From positions 1 to 41,711 of the forward strand of contig JAAXXL010000020.1 in the NCBI GenBank assembly GCA_013334485.1: a DNA stretch of 41,711 nucleotides. Reading direction: 5' to 3'. Position 1 is the first letter of the stretch, and every line of letters starts with the position of its first letter. Under the pieces are notes generated by a model. That model was not told the DNA's origin. It saw only the letters and a program-made list of their open reading frames with translations, and did no database searches. The position numbers and the translations under genes are program-made. Below are positions 41,573-41,711 of the stretch, piece by piece. This DNA is from Chlorobiaceae bacterium. Its GTDB lineage: Bacteria > Bacteroidota > Chlorobiia > Chlorobiales > Chlorobiaceae.

Positions 41573-41711
41573 GTGAACAAGATCTTCAACATCATCTGGT
41601 CGAGAACCAAGGAGCGCTGGATAGTGGTCTCCGAAAAGGTAAAGACCAACGGCGGTGTGCCGAAGTCAAAGCTTCTCAGCCTTTCGCTTCTCATGGCACT
41701 CTTTGCCGGAG
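41573..41711 (+). CDS. Autotransporter/haemagglutinin-like protein, N-terminal ESPR fragment (continues past the window)
   Basis: From GTG 41573 the frame reads 'MNKIFNIIWSRTKERWIVVSE', then 'KVKTNGGVPKSKLLSLSLL' and 'MALFAG', still open at the right edge (46 codons). This is the extended signal peptide region (ESPR, 'MNKIY..IWN.....WVVVSE') found only at the start of large type V secreted proteins: filamentous haemagglutinins and autotransporter adhesins. The following hydrophobic stretch 'LLSLSLLMALFAG' is the usual signal-peptide core. Start site has only a weak AT-rich upstream; the GTG is chosen because it begins exactly at the motif. The passenger domain lies outside the window. Confidence 0.75.
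   Translation, partial: MNKIFNIIWSRTKERWIVVSEKVKTNGGVPKSKLLSLSLLMALFAG

Noticed and set aside
41437-41694. 85-codon minus-strand frame at the right end
   Set aside because: It is antisense to the clear ESPR-coding start and has no family pattern.
1-41711. CRISPR array, tRNA, rRNA or insertion sequence
   Set aside because: No regularly spaced repeats, cloverleaf sequence, rRNA segment or transposase frame was noticed on either strand; a scan with dedicated tools was not possible.

Overview
The window looks like a chromosome segment of a green sulfur bacterium (Chlorobiaceae, Chlorobium/Pelodictyon type). The strongest marker is the aclB-aclA pair for ATP-citrate lyase of the reductive TCA cycle (37858-40947). 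A compact arginine operon argC-J-B-F-R-G (27181-21190, minus strand), frequent ATGA gene overlaps and short dispersed intergenic repeats fit the same picture. The species call is inference; no rRNA or tRNA gene was seen.

Region 1 (1-7480): after the tail of an MFS transporter come an arylsulfotransferase-type beta-propeller protein, an OprO/P-like outer-membrane porin, a periplasmic binding protein, two different permeases and an ATPase of the SsuABC/TauABC type. Read together they suggest capture and import of an organosulfur or related organic anion. Both transcription units are preceded by an almost identical terminator-like hairpin (521-561 and 2369-2410). The first also has a nested fold just upstream.

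Region 2 (7540-18293): a heterodimeric ABC exporter with one degenerate ATP site, a DUF1847 protein and an iron-sulfur flavoprotein (both minus strand), then a divergent operon of three genes. That operon encodes a BcrA/HgdC-type activase, an activase fused to a 2-hydroxyacyl-CoA dehydratase subunit, and a second dehydratase-type subunit. It therefore holds the four modules of a class I benzoyl-CoA reductase in three polypeptides. An Old-Yellow-Enzyme-like Fe-S flavoprotein lies convergently downstream. This is the best candidate for an undescribed reductive system.

Region 3 (18438-21169): small and partly decayed accessory genes: an ATC-hydrolase-like protein, a small unknown, PhnA, a MazE-type antitoxin remnant without toxin, and a two-gene DUF4258 cassette that resembles toxin-antitoxin modules.

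Region 4 (21190-27238): the arginine operon with its own ArgR and a near-consensus ARG box in front of argC.

Region 5 (27405-37699): a lipoprotein binding protein coupled to a membrane diguanylate cyclase, two LolC/E-like permeases separated by palindromic repeats, then a metal-themed stretch: GNAT-rubredoxin fusion, CobW GTPase, UPF0016/GDT1 exporter, FetAB-like exporter. lgt lies convergent to fetB.

Region 6 (37740-41711): aclBA with a recognisable promoter and a tandem repeat in the presumed leader, a strong terminator, a gene-poor stretch, and the first 46 codons of a large autotransporter or haemagglutinin-like protein marked by an ESPR-type extended signal peptide.
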